The notes under the pieces: model-generated
Seen by the model: the letters and a program-made list of their open reading frames with translations, nothing else
What the model was told of the DNA's origin: nothing
Databases searched by the model: none
Shown here: positions 32,180 through 32,188 of the stretch, piece by piece
Layout of the letters: every line of letters begins with the position of its first letter
Position numbering within the stretch: position 1 is the stretch's first letter
From: Fidelibacterota bacterium
Lineage (GTDB): Bacteria > Fidelibacterota > Marinisomatia > Marinisomatales > TCS55
Assembly (NCBI GenBank): GCA_022561485.1
Contig: JADFRD010000019.1
Location: 1 to 32,188, forward strand
Direction of reading: 5' to 3'
DNA: 32,188 bases
Translations under genes and position numbers: made by a program

Positions 32180-32188
32180 TTAAGACCC

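Overview
The window looks like a low-GC Gram-negative bacterium of the FCB group (Bacteroidota, Ignavibacteria, Calditrichota or Marinimicrobia type). The evidence is an exported GH18 protein with a C-terminal type IX secretion sorting domain (YPNPFN), a DUF3098 protein, LPS-core sugar genes (kdsD, heptose adenylyltransferase) and many genes without a clear Shine-Dalgarno sequence. I cannot fix the phylum. UAG serves as a normal stop in several intact genes.

Left part (1-4528): a truncated and an intact SAM methyltransferase, then a type II restriction-modification pair (methylase 2624-3763, PD-(D/E)XK nuclease 1813-2367) embedded in dispersed and palindromic repeats. A second, diverged nuclease 5' end lies between the two genes. 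The next block (4529-9220, minus) is a metabolic run: M20 peptidase, cupin, cysteine desulfurase, FAH-family enzyme and two tandem UPF0047/YjbQ paralogues. On the plus strand follow a translationally coupled GH18 + NamZ pair for extracytoplasmic glycan hydrolysis and kdsD; then on minus PAP2 and a stand-alone heptose-1-P adenylyltransferase.

The accessory core (about 13.0-21.6 kb) holds decayed defence and mobile DNA: a wrecked type I restriction fragment (HsdR plus an AlbA_2/HATPase-like regulator), two MITE-like elements (one with a clean 5-bp target duplication), an IS21 istB tail, and a 2.2-kb mini-island in tRNA-Asp. The island is bounded by a 54-bp direct repeat and carries a SIR2-like protein and a broken MvaI/BcnI-type nuclease, with no integrase. 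Between the wrecks sits an intact four-gene signalling module (16153-18995): a 105-aa soluble protein, a seven-helix membrane protein, a histidine kinase whose best start is AUU behind a perfect AGGAGG, and a NarL-type regulator.

From 21.6 kb on the content is housekeeping: DUF3098, mltG, a UvrD/PcrA helicase, a DUF559 relic, then fur-feoA-feoB and a 53-aa FeoB-associated Cys protein behind a 12/14 Fur box, and a GNAT acetyltransferase. The window ends in a type II-C-like cas9 that has all RuvC and HNH residues but meets an in-frame UAG after 846 codons, before the PAM-interacting domain. No CRISPR array, cas1 or cas2 lies in the window.
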